This document shows, piece by piece, positions 43,057-51,051 of a stretch of 64,000 bases of DNA (the first letter of the stretch is position 1; every line of letters begins with the position of its first letter). The position numbers and the translations under genes were made by a program. Source of the DNA: Limnohabitans sp. Jir72. GTDB taxonomy: Bacteria > Pseudomonadota > Gammaproteobacteria > Burkholderiales > Burkholderiaceae_C. The notes below the pieces were generated by a model. The model did not search any database, had not been told where the DNA came from, and saw only the letters and a list, made by a program, of their open reading frames with translations. The stretch covers positions 434,001 to 498,000 of the forward strand of contig NZ_NESC01000001.1 of the NCBI RefSeq assembly GCF_003063575.1, read 5' to 3'.

Positions 43057-43839
43057 ATGACGCGAGCCCTGCCGCGTGCCCACATCCACAGTTCCAAGCT
43101 TGTGCATTTTCTGAGTGAAAACGCCATGCTCGATGCTGTCCAGGTCACGGAGGATGTCGGCCAGAAACTGGGCGACTGGCTGGACTTTCGCCAGGCGATT
43201 GCCCTGCACGGCTTGCTCAACCCCGAGCCACATGCTGAGCAGCCCTTGGCTGCACACCAGCGCCGCGCGGGGGTGATGACGCAGGAGGCCTTGACACGGC
43301 ACTTCGACAAAGTCAAAGCTGCGCTGGAACAATCCATCGCACAAGGCGCGCCCTCGGGTACGGGCCTGGCGCGCATCGAGATGCCACCGGCCAAACTGGA
43401 CGAGCCGCTGGAGCCCAAGATCGCGTTTGAGCCCTACCGGCGGTTTTACACGGCGCACCAGCGCCAGATGGAAACCCAAGTGCGCACCCTGCGCGCGCAA
43501 ATGCGCGGGCAACTGGCCAAAAGCACAACGGCCTTGCAGCAACTGGCGGCACTGGACGCCAGCTTTGAAAACATCCTCAGCGAACGCGAAGCGATGCTCT
43601 TGGGCAAAGTGCCCAAGCTGCTTGAAAAACGCTTTGCGCTAGCCCTCAAACAACACCTCAAAAAGCAGTCCGAAGCCAGCGCCGAAGACGCCAACGCGCC
43701 GCCCCTCAAGCCCGATGCCTGGCTCTTGCCGTGGCGCCAGCAACTGCGCACCGCCTTGCTGGCCGAGCTGGACACCCGGCTGCAACCGGCCCTGGGCCTG
43801 CTTGAAGCATTCAACCAAGAAAGTACGTCTCCCCCATGA
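43057..43839 (+). CDS. DUF3348 protein, first gene of the MotAB-like operon
   Basis: A 260-residue protein of unknown function. It starts MTRALPRAHIHSSKLVHFLS and has LGDWLDFRQAIALHGLL and a charged helical middle (YTAHQRQMETQVRTLRAQMR), with a C-terminal helix near the end. It has no signal peptide or membrane segment, so it is probably cytosolic. It overlaps the MotA/ExbB-like gene by four bases (ATGA). I recognise the DUF3348 family and its recurring place ahead of DUF802, OmpA and DUF2894 genes in Burkholderiales. It may cap or anchor the motor tail, but this is speculation. Confidence 0.75.
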   Translation: MTRALPRAHIHSSKLVHFLSENAMLDAVQVTEDVGQKLGDWLDFRQAIALHGLLNPEPHAEQPLAAHQRRAGVMTQEALTRHFDKVKAALEQSIAQGAPSGTGLARIEMPPAKLDEPLEPKIAFEPYRRFYTAHQRQMETQVRTLRAQMRGQLAKSTTALQQLAALDASFENILSEREAMLLGKVPKLLEKRFALALKQHLKKQSEASAEDANAPPLKPDAWLLPWRQQLRTALLAELDTRLQPALGLLEAFNQESTSPP

Positions 43840-46004
43840 ACCGTCTGAGCCGACATTCGTTCCTGATCGCCTTCGGGCTTGGCGCACTGGCCGTCCTGTG
43901 GGTCGCGGCCGCTGTGGCCAGCAGCCACTTTTTGGTGCTGGTGATGACCGCCGTCATTGGCGCGGTCTATGTGTTTGCCGCACTGGAGCTGCGCCATTAC
44001 CGCGATGCCACCCGCGCACTGAACCAGGCACTGAGCGACATCCCTGCCGACTTGCAAAACCTGAGCGACTGGCTGATCACCCTGCCCGCCAGCTTGCAAA
44101 ACGCCGTGCGCCAACGCATTGAAGGCGAACGCCAAGGCTTGCCCGGACCGGCGCTCACGCCCTATCTGGTGGGCCTGCTGGTCATGCTCGGCATGCTGGG
44201 CACTTTTTTGGGCATGGTGGTCACGCTCAATGGCGCGGTCTTCGCCCTGGAAGGCTCCAGCAACGTGGCGGGCATCCGCGCTGCATTCTCCGAGCCCATC
44301 AAAGGCCTGGGCCTGGCCTTTGGCACCTCGGTGGCCGGTGTGGCCACCTCGGCCATGCTCGGCCTGATGAGCAGCCTGGCCCGCCGCGAACGCGCCCAAG
44401 CGAGCCAAACGCTGGACAGCTGCATCACCAGCAGCCTGCGCGGCTTCTCGCTCACGCACCAGCGGCAGGAAACCTTCAAGGCCTTGCAGCAACAATCGCA
44501 AGCCTTGCCCCAAGTGGTCACGCAGCTGCAGGCCATGATGGTGCAGATGGCCCAGACCAGCGAGCAGATCAATGAACGCTTGATGGCCAATCAAAAAAGC
44601 TTCCACCAAGAAGTGCACACGGCCTACACGGGCCTGGCGCAATCGGTGGACCAATCGCTGCGCACCAGCCTGAGCCAGAGCATGCAAGTGGCCAGCGACG
44701 GCATCCGCCCCGTGGTGCAAGCGACCATGACGCAGATGGCCGAGCAGGCGCAGCACATGAACCAGCAGCTCCTGCAAAACACCCAGCAACAGCTGGCCGA
44801 GCTCAACGCACAGTTCAGCGCCACCGCTGCGGGCGTGGCGCAGACCTACAGCACCGCCCTGGCCCAACACGAAACCAGCAGCACCGGCATGCTCGAGCGC
44901 GTGGGCCAGACGCTTGACGGCTTCAGCCAGACCTTTGCGCAACGCAGCCAATCGCTGCTGGCCCAAATGCAAACCGCCCAGGCCGAGCAGCAAAGCCAGC
45001 AAGGCAGCGCCGACCAGCAGCGCCTGGAGGCATGGAAAGCCTCGCTCGAACAGATGGCCGCATCGCTGAGCAGCCAGTGGCAAGCCTCGGGCAGCCAAAC
45101 CCTGGCGCAGCAGCAAGCCATCTGCGACACCTTGGCCCAGACCGCGCAAGCGATCACCACCCACACCCAGACGCAGGCCACGCAAACCCTGGCCGAGGTC
45201 ACCCGCCTCATGGCCAGCAGCGAAGAGTTGATGCGTGCGCGCATCGACTCGGAAGCGCAATGGGCGGCGCAGCACACGCAGCGCTCGGAAGAGCTCAGCG
45301 CATTGCTGCGCACCGAGCTGTCGGCCCTGCGCGAGGCCGAAGACGCGCGCGGCCAAGCCGCCGTGGCCCGCTTGAGCGAGTTGCAAACCACCGTGACCGC
45401 GCACCTGAGCACTTTGGGCACGGCGCTGGAAGACCCCATCACCCGCCTGATCGAAACCGCTTCGCAAGCGCCCAAGGCCGCCGCCGAAGTCATTGGCCAG
45501 CTGCGCCAAGAAATCTCGGTCAGCGTGGCACGCGACAACGCCCTGCTCGAAGAGCGCACCCGCATCCTGGACACGCTCAGCCATTTGCTGGATGCGATCA
45601 ACCATGCATCGACCGAACAACGCAGCGTGATCGACAACCTGGTCAGCTCATCGGCCGCCACCTTGAACCAAGCCAACAGCCAGTTCATCGCCCACGTGAG
45701 CAGCGAGTCGGCCAAGCTGGGCGATATCGCCGCGCAAGTGACCGCCAGCGCGGTGGACGTGGCCAGCTTGGGCGAGACCTTCGCCTTTGCGGTGCGCTCG
45801 TTCAACGAGAGCAACGAAAAGCTCATGGGCAACCTGCAGCGCATCGAACAAGCGATCGACAAGTCCATGACCCGCAGCGACGAGCAACTGGCCTACTACG
45901 TGGCCCAAGCCCGCGAGATCATCGACCTGAGCATCACCTCGCAAAAAGACGTGCTGGAAACGCTGCAAGCCCGCGCTGCCCAGGCCCATGAGGGAGCCGC
46001 TTGA
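43836..46004 (+). CDS. MotA/TolQ/ExbB-like motor subunit with long coiled-coil tail (DUF802; ZorA-like)
   Basis: A 722-residue inner-membrane protein. Two N-terminal segments at about 9-29 and 32-50 are followed by a loop, then membrane helices at about 108-131 (YLVGLLVMLGMLGTFLGMVV) and 156-181 (GLGLAFGTSVAGVATSAMLG). The last two match the MotA/TolQ/ExbB proton-channel signature. Residues about 210-722 are an almost unbroken Ala/Gln/Glu-rich coiled coil with repeated Q-T-L-A-Q patterns. This layout, a short channel plus a cytoplasmic tail of about 500 residues, is that of ZorA from Zorya systems. It overlaps its MotB-like partner by one base. Confidence 0.8.
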   Translation: MNRLSRHSFLIAFGLGALAVLWVAAAVASSHFLVLVMTAVIGAVYVFAALELRHYRDATRALNQALSDIPADLQNLSDWLITLPASLQNAVRQRIEGERQGLPGPALTPYLVGLLVMLGMLGTFLGMVVTLNGAVFALEGSSNVAGIRAAFSEPIKGLGLAFGTSVAGVATSAMLGLMSSLARRERAQASQTLDSCITSSLRGFSLTHQRQETFKALQQQSQALPQVVTQLQAMMVQMAQTSEQINERLMANQKSFHQEVHTAYTGLAQSVDQSLRTSLSQSMQVASDGIRPVVQATMTQMAEQAQHMNQQLLQNTQQQLAELNAQFSATAAGVAQTYSTALAQHETSSTGMLERVGQTLDGFSQTFAQRSQSLLAQMQTAQAEQQSQQGSADQQRLEAWKASLEQMAASLSSQWQASGSQTLAQQQAICDTLAQTAQAITTHTQTQATQTLAEVTRLMASSEELMRARIDSEAQWAAQHTQRSEELSALLRTELSALREAEDARGQAAVARLSELQTTVTAHLSTLGTALEDPITRLIETASQAPKAAAEVIGQLRQEISVSVARDNALLEERTRILDTLSHLLDAINHASTEQRSVIDNLVSSSAATLNQANSQFIAHVSSESAKLGDIAAQVTASAVDVASLGETFAFAVRSFNESNEKLMGNLQRIEQAIDKSMTRSDEQLAYYVAQAREIIDLSITSQKDVLETLQARAAQAHEGAA

Positions 46005-46639
46005 TGCTGGACAACGACGCAGACGTCGAGTCCACCTCGCCGGTCTGGATCTCGTTTGCCGATCTGATGACCGGCCTGCTGGGCGCCTTTGTGCTCTTGC
46101 TGGTGGGCGTCATGGCCGCGCAGCTGGACATGGCTACACGCCTAGAAGCCGAGGTTGAAAAACGCCAGGTCGAGGAACAAAAACGCCTGACCCTGGAAAA
46201 AGCCTTGGCCGTTCCGCTGGCCAGTGGGCGCATCACTTTGAACAATGGCCGCATCGGCATCAGCGGCAAGCTCTTGTTTGAACTGAACTCCGACAAGCTC
46301 GAACCCGAGGGCCGCAAGCTGCTCAAAAGCTTGGTGGTGCCGCTGCGCAGTTACCTTCAAACGCGTGACGAAATGCTGATGGTCAGCGGCTTCACCGATG
46401 ACCAGTCCATCAAGAGCCGCAACCGCCAATTCGAAGACAACTGGGAGCTGTCGGCCCAACGTGCTTTGACGGTGACGCGCACCCTGATCGAAGAAGGCAT
46501 GCCCTCATCCATGCTGTTTGCCGCAGCCTTTGGGCAAGAACAGCCACTGGTGGCCAACAGCAACGAGAAAACCCGCGCCCAGAATCGGCGTGTGGAAATG
46601 GCCCCGGTGCCCAAATCAACGAACGCCAGCAAGCCATGA
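46004..46639 (+). CDS. MotB/OmpA-like stator subunit (ZorB-like)
   Basis: A 211-residue protein. One membrane helix at about 17-38 begins SFADLMTGLLGAFVLLLVG; Asp20 sits where MotB and ZorB have the proton-binding aspartate. A short linker leads to an OmpA/MotB peptidoglycan-binding domain (about 75-200) with LFELNSDKLEPEG, VSGFTDDQ, NWELSAQRALTV and NEKTRAQNRRVEM. With the preceding MotA-like gene it would form a 5:2 ion-driven motor anchored to the cell wall. The start ATG overlaps the upstream stop (TGATG), and the next gene overlaps its own stop by four bases. Confidence 0.85.
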   Translation: MLDNDADVESTSPVWISFADLMTGLLGAFVLLLVGVMAAQLDMATRLEAEVEKRQVEEQKRLTLEKALAVPLASGRITLNNGRIGISGKLLFELNSDKLEPEGRKLLKSLVVPLRSYLQTRDEMLMVSGFTDDQSIKSRNRQFEDNWELSAQRALTVTRTLIEEGMPSSMLFAAAFGQEQPLVANSNEKTRAQNRRVEMAPVPKSTNASKP

Positions 46640-47289
46640 ACCCAGCCTGGTCCGAGCTGTCAGCCCCCAACGTTGCCCCCATGGCCCTGCTGGAGTCGCT
46701 TCGGGTGGCCGGGGCTGCGCGCTTTGATGCGGTTGGCTGGCATTACATCGAGGCACTGGCCAAACGCTCTGGCGGACACAGCGGGCCAGCGCAAGCGCTG
46801 CTGAACGAGAAATTGAACAAGGCTTTGGTGCAATTCAAGCGCAGACTGGACGCGGCCCCCCAACCGTCCAGCACGGCGCGGCAAGCGCCCTCGCCTTCGC
46901 CTTCGCCTTCACCCTTTGCGGCCTTGCTCAGCGACATGGCCCGACATGCCCCCGCGGTGCAAGGCAGCTTGGCCGCACCCGCAGGGCCTGTCCTGAAAAC
47001 CAACGCTTGGCGTGCAGAAAGCCCCAAGGTCCAGCAGTTCAAAAAACAGCTGAGCCAAATCAGCGTGCAAAAACAGGTCAGGCAAGCCATTGCCCAAGCG
47101 CCACAAAACGCGGGCCCCATCAACTCGCACATGTTGGTCTTGCGCTCACTGGGCTTGATGCGCGATGCCTCAGCGGACTACCTCAGCCGCTTCATGGCCC
47201 ATGTGGACACTTTGATGTGTCTGGAAGAAACAGGCAAGGCCAGCGCACCGGCCAAGAAAGCCGCTTCGCCAGCCAAACCCAAAAAGTAA
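46636..47289 (+). CDS. DUF2894 protein, fourth gene of the MotAB-like operon
   Basis: A 217-residue protein of unknown function. It has an N-terminal helical part (LLESLRVAGAARFDAVGWHY), a Pro-Ser linker encoded by three TCGCCT repeats at 46891-46908, and a C-terminal conserved part (VQKQVRQAIAQAPQNAGPIN, then SHMLVLRSLGLM) followed by a Lys/Ala-rich tail. No signal peptide or membrane segment is seen. It overlaps the MotB-like gene by ATGA. The four-gene order is conserved in Burkholderiales as far as I recall. Its stop is three bases from the convergent glutaredoxin stop. Confidence 0.75.
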   Translation: MNPAWSELSAPNVAPMALLESLRVAGAARFDAVGWHYIEALAKRSGGHSGPAQALLNEKLNKALVQFKRRLDAAPQPSSTARQAPSPSPSPSPFAALLSDMARHAPAVQGSLAAPAGPVLKTNAWRAESPKVQQFKKQLSQISVQKQVRQAIAQAPQNAGPINSHMLVLRSLGLMRDASADYLSRFMAHVDTLMCLEETGKASAPAKKAASPAKPKK

Positions 47290-47292
47290 GGC

Positions 47293-47535
47293 TCAGCGGC
47301 CGAGCTGCGCCAAGGCCGCCTGCAAGCCGGCCAAACCACCCACGCGTTGATCGTTGATGAAGATCTGGGGCATCTGGCGCACCGACGGACCGCATTTTTC
47401 GTAGAACGCCATGCGCTCTTCTTCGCTGTCGATTTTGACTTCTTCAAAAGCCAGCGACTTGGTTTTGAGCACCATTTTGGCGGACTCACATTGGGGGCAT
47501 GCGGACTTGGAGTAAACGACGATTTTGAGTTCCAT
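47293..47535 (-). CDS. glutaredoxin
   Basis: An 80-residue thioredoxin-fold protein with the active site CPQC in YSKSACPQCESAK, the cis-proline in RQMPQIFIND and GGLAGL near the end, which binds glutathione. It is the small, dithiol glutaredoxin type. It starts 21 bases after the btuD stop on the same strand, so it can be the last gene of the vitamin B12 uptake operon; whether it has a role there is unknown. Confidence 0.9.
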   Translation of the reverse strand: MELKIVVYSKSACPQCESAKMVLKTKSLAFEEVKIDSEEERMAFYEKCGPSVRQMPQIFINDQRVGGLAGLQAALAQLGR

Positions 47536-47556
47536 GGATCAGATTCTAGCGGCCAG

Positions 47557-48345
47557 TCAATGAGCGACCCTGTGCGGCAAAACAAGCCATTGGCCGTCCA
47601 GCGCTCGGATGCGGATGCGGCGGTTGAACACCGATTCGATGGCCGCATGGGTGACCGGGTCGCTGCAAGCGCCGTGGTGAAGCACGCGGCCTTGGTCCAG
47701 AACAATGACTTCGTCGGCATGCAAGGCCATGCCGATCTCGTGCAACACGCTCACCACCGTGGTGCCTTGGGCGATCAGGCAATGGACCTGCTCCAGCCAG
47801 TCCACCTGGTGCGGCGGGTCGAGGTTGGCCAGGGGTTCGTCCATCAGCATCACCGGCGCATTGCCAGCCATGGCGCGGGCCAGCAGCACGCGCTGGCGCT
47901 CGCCACCCGACAGTTCACCCAACGTGCGCTCACGCCAGTCCCAAGCCTGTGTGGCCTTGAGGGCGGCCTCGACCATCTGGGCGTCTTTGTCGGTGGGCGC
48001 GCCCAGCCAAGCTTGGTGCGGCAGGCGGCCCAACATGGCCACATCCCACACGCGCAAATCCATCGTGCTGGCTTCGCCTTGGCCCAACCAAGACAGTTGC
48101 AGCGCACGTTCGCGGCCCGACAGCGTCTCAAGCGCCTGCCCTTGCCAATGCACCTGACCGGTGTGCGGCAGCAGGCCCGCCAGTGCCTTGAGCAAGGTGG
48201 ACTTGCCCGCGCCATTGGGGCCGACCACACAAGTCCAGCGCCCGGTCTGGATCTGCAAGTCGATGCCGTTCAGCACAGGGCGACCACCGAGCTGCACACG
48301 CAGGTCACGAGTTTGCAAAGCAGGGTTGAGGGGCAAGGCGTTCAT
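47557..48345 (-). CDS. btuD: vitamin B12 ABC transporter ATPase
   Basis: A 262-residue ABC ATPase. Walker A GPNGAGKST is at 42-50, the signature is LSGGERQRVLLARAM, and Walker B is VMLMDEPLANLD. It is of the FecCD-type family that energises uptake of B12, hemin or siderophores. The btuB gene and cobalamin riboswitch upstream make B12 the likely substrate. The true start, MNALPLNPAL at 48345, overlaps the permease stop by four bases; a longer open frame upstream of it is not protein-coding. Confidence 0.9.
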   Translation of the reverse strand: MNALPLNPALQTRDLRVQLGGRPVLNGIDLQIQTGRWTCVVGPNGAGKSTLLKALAGLLPHTGQVHWQGQALETLSGRERALQLSWLGQGEASTMDLRVWDVAMLGRLPHQAWLGAPTDKDAQMVEAALKATQAWDWRERTLGELSGGERQRVLLARAMAGNAPVMLMDEPLANLDPPHQVDWLEQVHCLIAQGTTVVSVLHEIGMALHADEVIVLDQGRVLHHGACSDPVTHAAIESVFNRRIRIRALDGQWLVLPHRVAH

Positions 48346-49340
48346 CGCGCGCCCCCCGAACCTCGGTAAACCCGCCACAGCAGGTAAGCACCACCCAAGA
48401 CCGCCGTCAGCATGCCCACAGGCAATTCTTGTGGGGCAAACAGAACGCGGGCCATCACATCGGCCAAGGCCAGCAAGGCCCCGCCCACGAGGGCTGCCAA
48501 GCACACATGCCACGCGTGGGTGCTGCGCACCAAGGTGCGCACCAGGTGCGGTGCAGCCAGCCCCACAAAGGCCACCAGACCGATGTGCGCCACGGCAGCC
48601 CCTGTGGCCAGCGAAATCACGCCCACCAGCACCATGCGCGCCCAGCGCAAGGGCACGCCCAGGCTTTGCGCCGTGGCTTCGCCCAGCGTCAAAGCGTCCA
48701 GCACGCGGGCAAACGCCCAGGCCAGCACCACGCCCACCACCAACACCGAGGCCATGGTGGCGCAGGCCGCCCAGCTCACAAAAGCGGTGGAGCCCAGCAT
48801 GAAGCCCTGCATGGCCTGCTGCACCTGAGGCTGCAGCAAAGACATCATCGACGTCACGGCGCCCAGCACCACGCCGACCACCACCCCCGCCAACAGCAGG
48901 CGCAAGGTCTGCTGCACGCCACGCGCCAAGAGCAAGGTCAAGAGCACCGCCAACACCGCGCCCACGAAGGCTGCGCCGGTCAGGCCCAACCCCATCCATC
49001 CGTTCATGGCCCAGGCACTGCCACCCCACAAGCTCCAATAGGTGCCCACGCCCAGCGAAGCACCCGAAGCACTGCCCAACAAATACGGATCGGCCAGCGG
49101 GTTGCGAAACAGCCCTTGCGCCACCGCCCCGGCCAGCCCCAGCAAGCACCCTCCCAGCCAAGCCCCCAGGCTGCGCGGCAAACGAATGTCCAACACGATC
49201 TGCTGCGAGACGGCATCGCCCCCCGACAGCCACCAAGCCTGCCAACCCTCACTGCCCGCTGCTGTGCCCAGCAGCACCGTGGCCGCACCCAGCACCATCA
49301 AAATGCCAGCCCAGCGCAGTGCGTGCGTAGAAGGGTTCAT
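48342..49340 (-). CDS. btuC: vitamin B12 ABC transporter permease (FecCD family)
   Basis: A 332-residue inner-membrane permease with about nine or ten hydrophobic segments. DIRLPRSLGAWLGGCLLGLA and GSASGASLGV near the N-terminus and HLVRTLVRSTHAWHV with ARVLFAPQELPVGMLTAVLG (split) near the C-terminus are FecCD/BtuC landmarks; the EAPQELPVG-like loop contacts the ATPase. The start MNPSTHALRW at 49340 overlaps the binding-protein stop by four bases. Part of btuB-btuF-btuC-btuD. Confidence 0.9.
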   Translation of the reverse strand: MNPSTHALRWAGILMVLGAATVLLGTAAGSEGWQAWWLSGGDAVSQQIVLDIRLPRSLGAWLGGCLLGLAGAVAQGLFRNPLADPYLLGSASGASLGVGTYWSLWGGSAWAMNGWMGLGLTGAAFVGAVLAVLLTLLLARGVQQTLRLLLAGVVVGVVLGAVTSMMSLLQPQVQQAMQGFMLGSTAFVSWAACATMASVLVVGVVLAWAFARVLDALTLGEATAQSLGVPLRWARMVLVGVISLATGAAVAHIGLVAFVGLAAPHLVRTLVRSTHAWHVCLAALVGGALLALADVMARVLFAPQELPVGMLTAVLGGAYLLWRVYRGSGGAR

Positions 49341-50236
49341 CGCAAGGCCCCTTGGCTTGCGCCTGCGGCGCGGTTCAGGCAGTCGGCCATGAGCCGGGCG
49401 CCTTCGGCCATGCGGGGACCAGCACGCACCAGCATGTCGGCTTCGCCCGGTTTGAACACGCAAATGCGCTGCGCCTGAATCGCGCGCAGGGCCGCCCACC
49501 CCGGACGCTGAACCATGCTGGCTCGGCTGCTGTCGCCCGCCATGATCACATCGGGTTGCGCACGCACCACGAATTCGGGGTTGACCTGCGGAAACGGGCC
49601 CAACGAGGCCGGCAAGATGTTGCCCACCCCCATGCGCGTGAGGGTCTCGCCAATGAAGGACGATGCGCTGGCCCCGTAAGGTGCGGGGCTGACTTCAAAA
49701 TACACTTTTTGTTGCCGCGCCTGCGCACTGAGCGACTGCACCGCCGCTTGCACACCGGCCTGCATCTCGCGCCAGACCCTCTGACTGTCGGCCTCTGGCA
49801 GGAACAAGGCCTCGGCCACGGTGCGCAAGACCCGCTGCACATCGGCATGGGTGCGGGGCTCCAAGCGCAGGACTTTCAGACCCAGCGCCTCCAGACGCTC
49901 AACGCCTCGGGTGGACCCTGCGGCCAGCACCAAATCGGGTTTGAGGGCCACGATGCTTTCGATGTTGGGGTCCAGGCCGCCGCCCACACGGGGCAAGGAC
50001 TGGAGTGATTCGGGCCAGTTGGAATAACGGTCCAGACCCACCAAGCGCGGGCAGGCACCCAATGCACAGACGGTTTCCGTCAAGGAGGGCAAGAGGCTGA
50101 CGATGCGTTGGGGCGCCACTGCGATCTCGACTTTTTGCAGGCCATCGCCTTGCACCGTGCGTGCATGGGCCTGAAAGGCCAGCCCGCACACCAGCAGCAG
50201 TAGCAGCAGCACTAGGCCACGAAGGGCATCACGCAT
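49337..50236 (-). CDS. btuF: periplasmic cobalamin-binding protein BtuF
   Basis: A 299-residue class III solute-binding protein with a clear signal peptide (residues 1-25, LVLLLLLLVCGLAFQAHA). The two-lobe fold begins APQRIVSLLPSLTETVCALG and contains LVGLDRYSNWPESL, IVALKPDLVLAAG, and in the second lobe VNPEFVVRAQPDVIMAGDS (split). It would hand B12 to BtuCD. The start at 50236 overlaps a second, signal-less paralogue by a few bases. Confidence 0.88.
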   Translation of the reverse strand: MRDALRGLVLLLLLLVCGLAFQAHARTVQGDGLQKVEIAVAPQRIVSLLPSLTETVCALGACPRLVGLDRYSNWPESLQSLPRVGGGLDPNIESIVALKPDLVLAAGSTRGVERLEALGLKVLRLEPRTHADVQRVLRTVAEALFLPEADSQRVWREMQAGVQAAVQSLSAQARQQKVYFEVSPAPYGASASSFIGETLTRMGVGNILPASLGPFPQVNPEFVVRAQPDVIMAGDSSRASMVQRPGWAALRAIQAQRICVFKPGEADMLVRAGPRMAEGARLMADCLNRAAGASQGALR

Positions 50237-51032
50237 ATTGCGCCTCCCAATGGCTGATGATGCGGTGCAACTGCGCCACGCCATCGGTCAGCGCTGCGGG
50301 GCCCGGTTGCAAAATATCGGCCGACTTGATTTCAAACACCTGCCCGTTGCGCACCGCAGGCACGTCTTGCCAGCCAGGGCGTGCTGCGACTTTTTCGGGT
50401 CGGAATTTCTTGCCACACCAAGAGCCAATGATGATGTCCGGTGCACGGTCGATGATGGTTTGGCTGTCGGCAATGATGCGGTCACGGCCCATGGCTTGCA
50501 CCGCCAGCTCGGGGAACACATCGTCACCGCCAGCGATGCCCATCAACTCCGACACCCATCGGATGCCGCTGATGTGGGGTTCGTCCCACTCTTCAAAAAA
50601 CACTTTCGGTCGGCGCTTGAAACCCGCCGCCTTGTGCGCAATGGCGTCCAGTTCTGCGCGCATGGCGGCCAGCCTTTGCAGGCCCTGCTCGGTCTCCCCG
50701 ACCATCGCGGCCACTTGGTAGAGCATCGAGAAAATCTCATCGACGCTGCGCTGGTTGAAGATGGTGACCTGAACGCCGGCCTTGATGAGCAAAGCCGCAA
50801 TGTCGGCCTGCAGGTCCGAAAAACCAAAAACACAATCGGGCTTGAGCGCCAGGATCTTGTCGATCTTGGCGCTCAAAAAAGCACTGACCTTGGGCTTTTC
50901 CTCCCGGGCCCGGCGCGGCCGCACCGTGTAGCCCGAGATGCCCACAATGCGCGCCTCCTGCCCCAAGAGGTAAAGCCACTCCGTGGCCTCTTCGGTGAGG
51001 CAGACGATGCGTTGGGGCAGCAAGTCGTGCAT
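50229..51032 (-). CDS. BtuF-like cobalamin-binding protein without signal peptide
   Basis: A 267-residue paralogue of the upstream type: QRIVCLTEEATEWLYLLGQE, IVGISGYTVRPRRA, KILALKPDCVFGFSDL and FEEWDEPHISGIRWVSEL are BtuF/FecB-like. No signal peptide is present at either possible start (ATG 51032 or TTG 51038), so it is predicted cytosolic. Signal-less cobalamin-binding homologues of this kind are annotated in related bacteria, but their task (storage, delivery or sensing of B12) is unknown. It sits between btuB (19-base gap) and btuF in the riboswitch operon. Confidence 0.85.
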   Translation of the reverse strand: MHDLLPQRIVCLTEEATEWLYLLGQEARIVGISGYTVRPRRAREEKPKVSAFLSAKIDKILALKPDCVFGFSDLQADIAALLIKAGVQVTIFNQRSVDEIFSMLYQVAAMVGETEQGLQRLAAMRAELDAIAHKAAGFKRRPKVFFEEWDEPHISGIRWVSELMGIAGGDDVFPELAVQAMGRDRIIADSQTIIDRAPDIIIGSWCGKKFRPEKVAARPGWQDVPAVRNGQVFEIKSADILQPGPAALTDGVAQLHRIISHWEAQYA

Positions 51033-51051
51033 ATTCAAGTCCGATTTGCGA

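Noticed and set aside
43446..45620. Open frame of 724 codons on the minus strand opposite the MotA-like gene
   Set aside because: It is antisense to a gene with clear membrane and coiled-coil structure. Its product is a Gly/His/Gln/Leu-rich low-complexity string, as expected from GC-rich third positions, with no family motif.
43057..47289. Complete Zorya or Tol-Pal/flagellar stator operon
   Set aside because: No zorC, zorD or zorE helicase/nuclease genes are adjacent, TolA/TolB/Pal are absent, and the long coiled-coil tail is not found in TolQ or MotA; only the motor pair is Zorya-like.
47557..49245. Continuous minus-strand frame of 562 codons suggesting a permease-ATPase fusion
   Set aside because: The upstream part is an out-of-frame reading of btuC; the true ATPase starts at 48345, and btuC is fully open in another frame with its stop overlapping that start.
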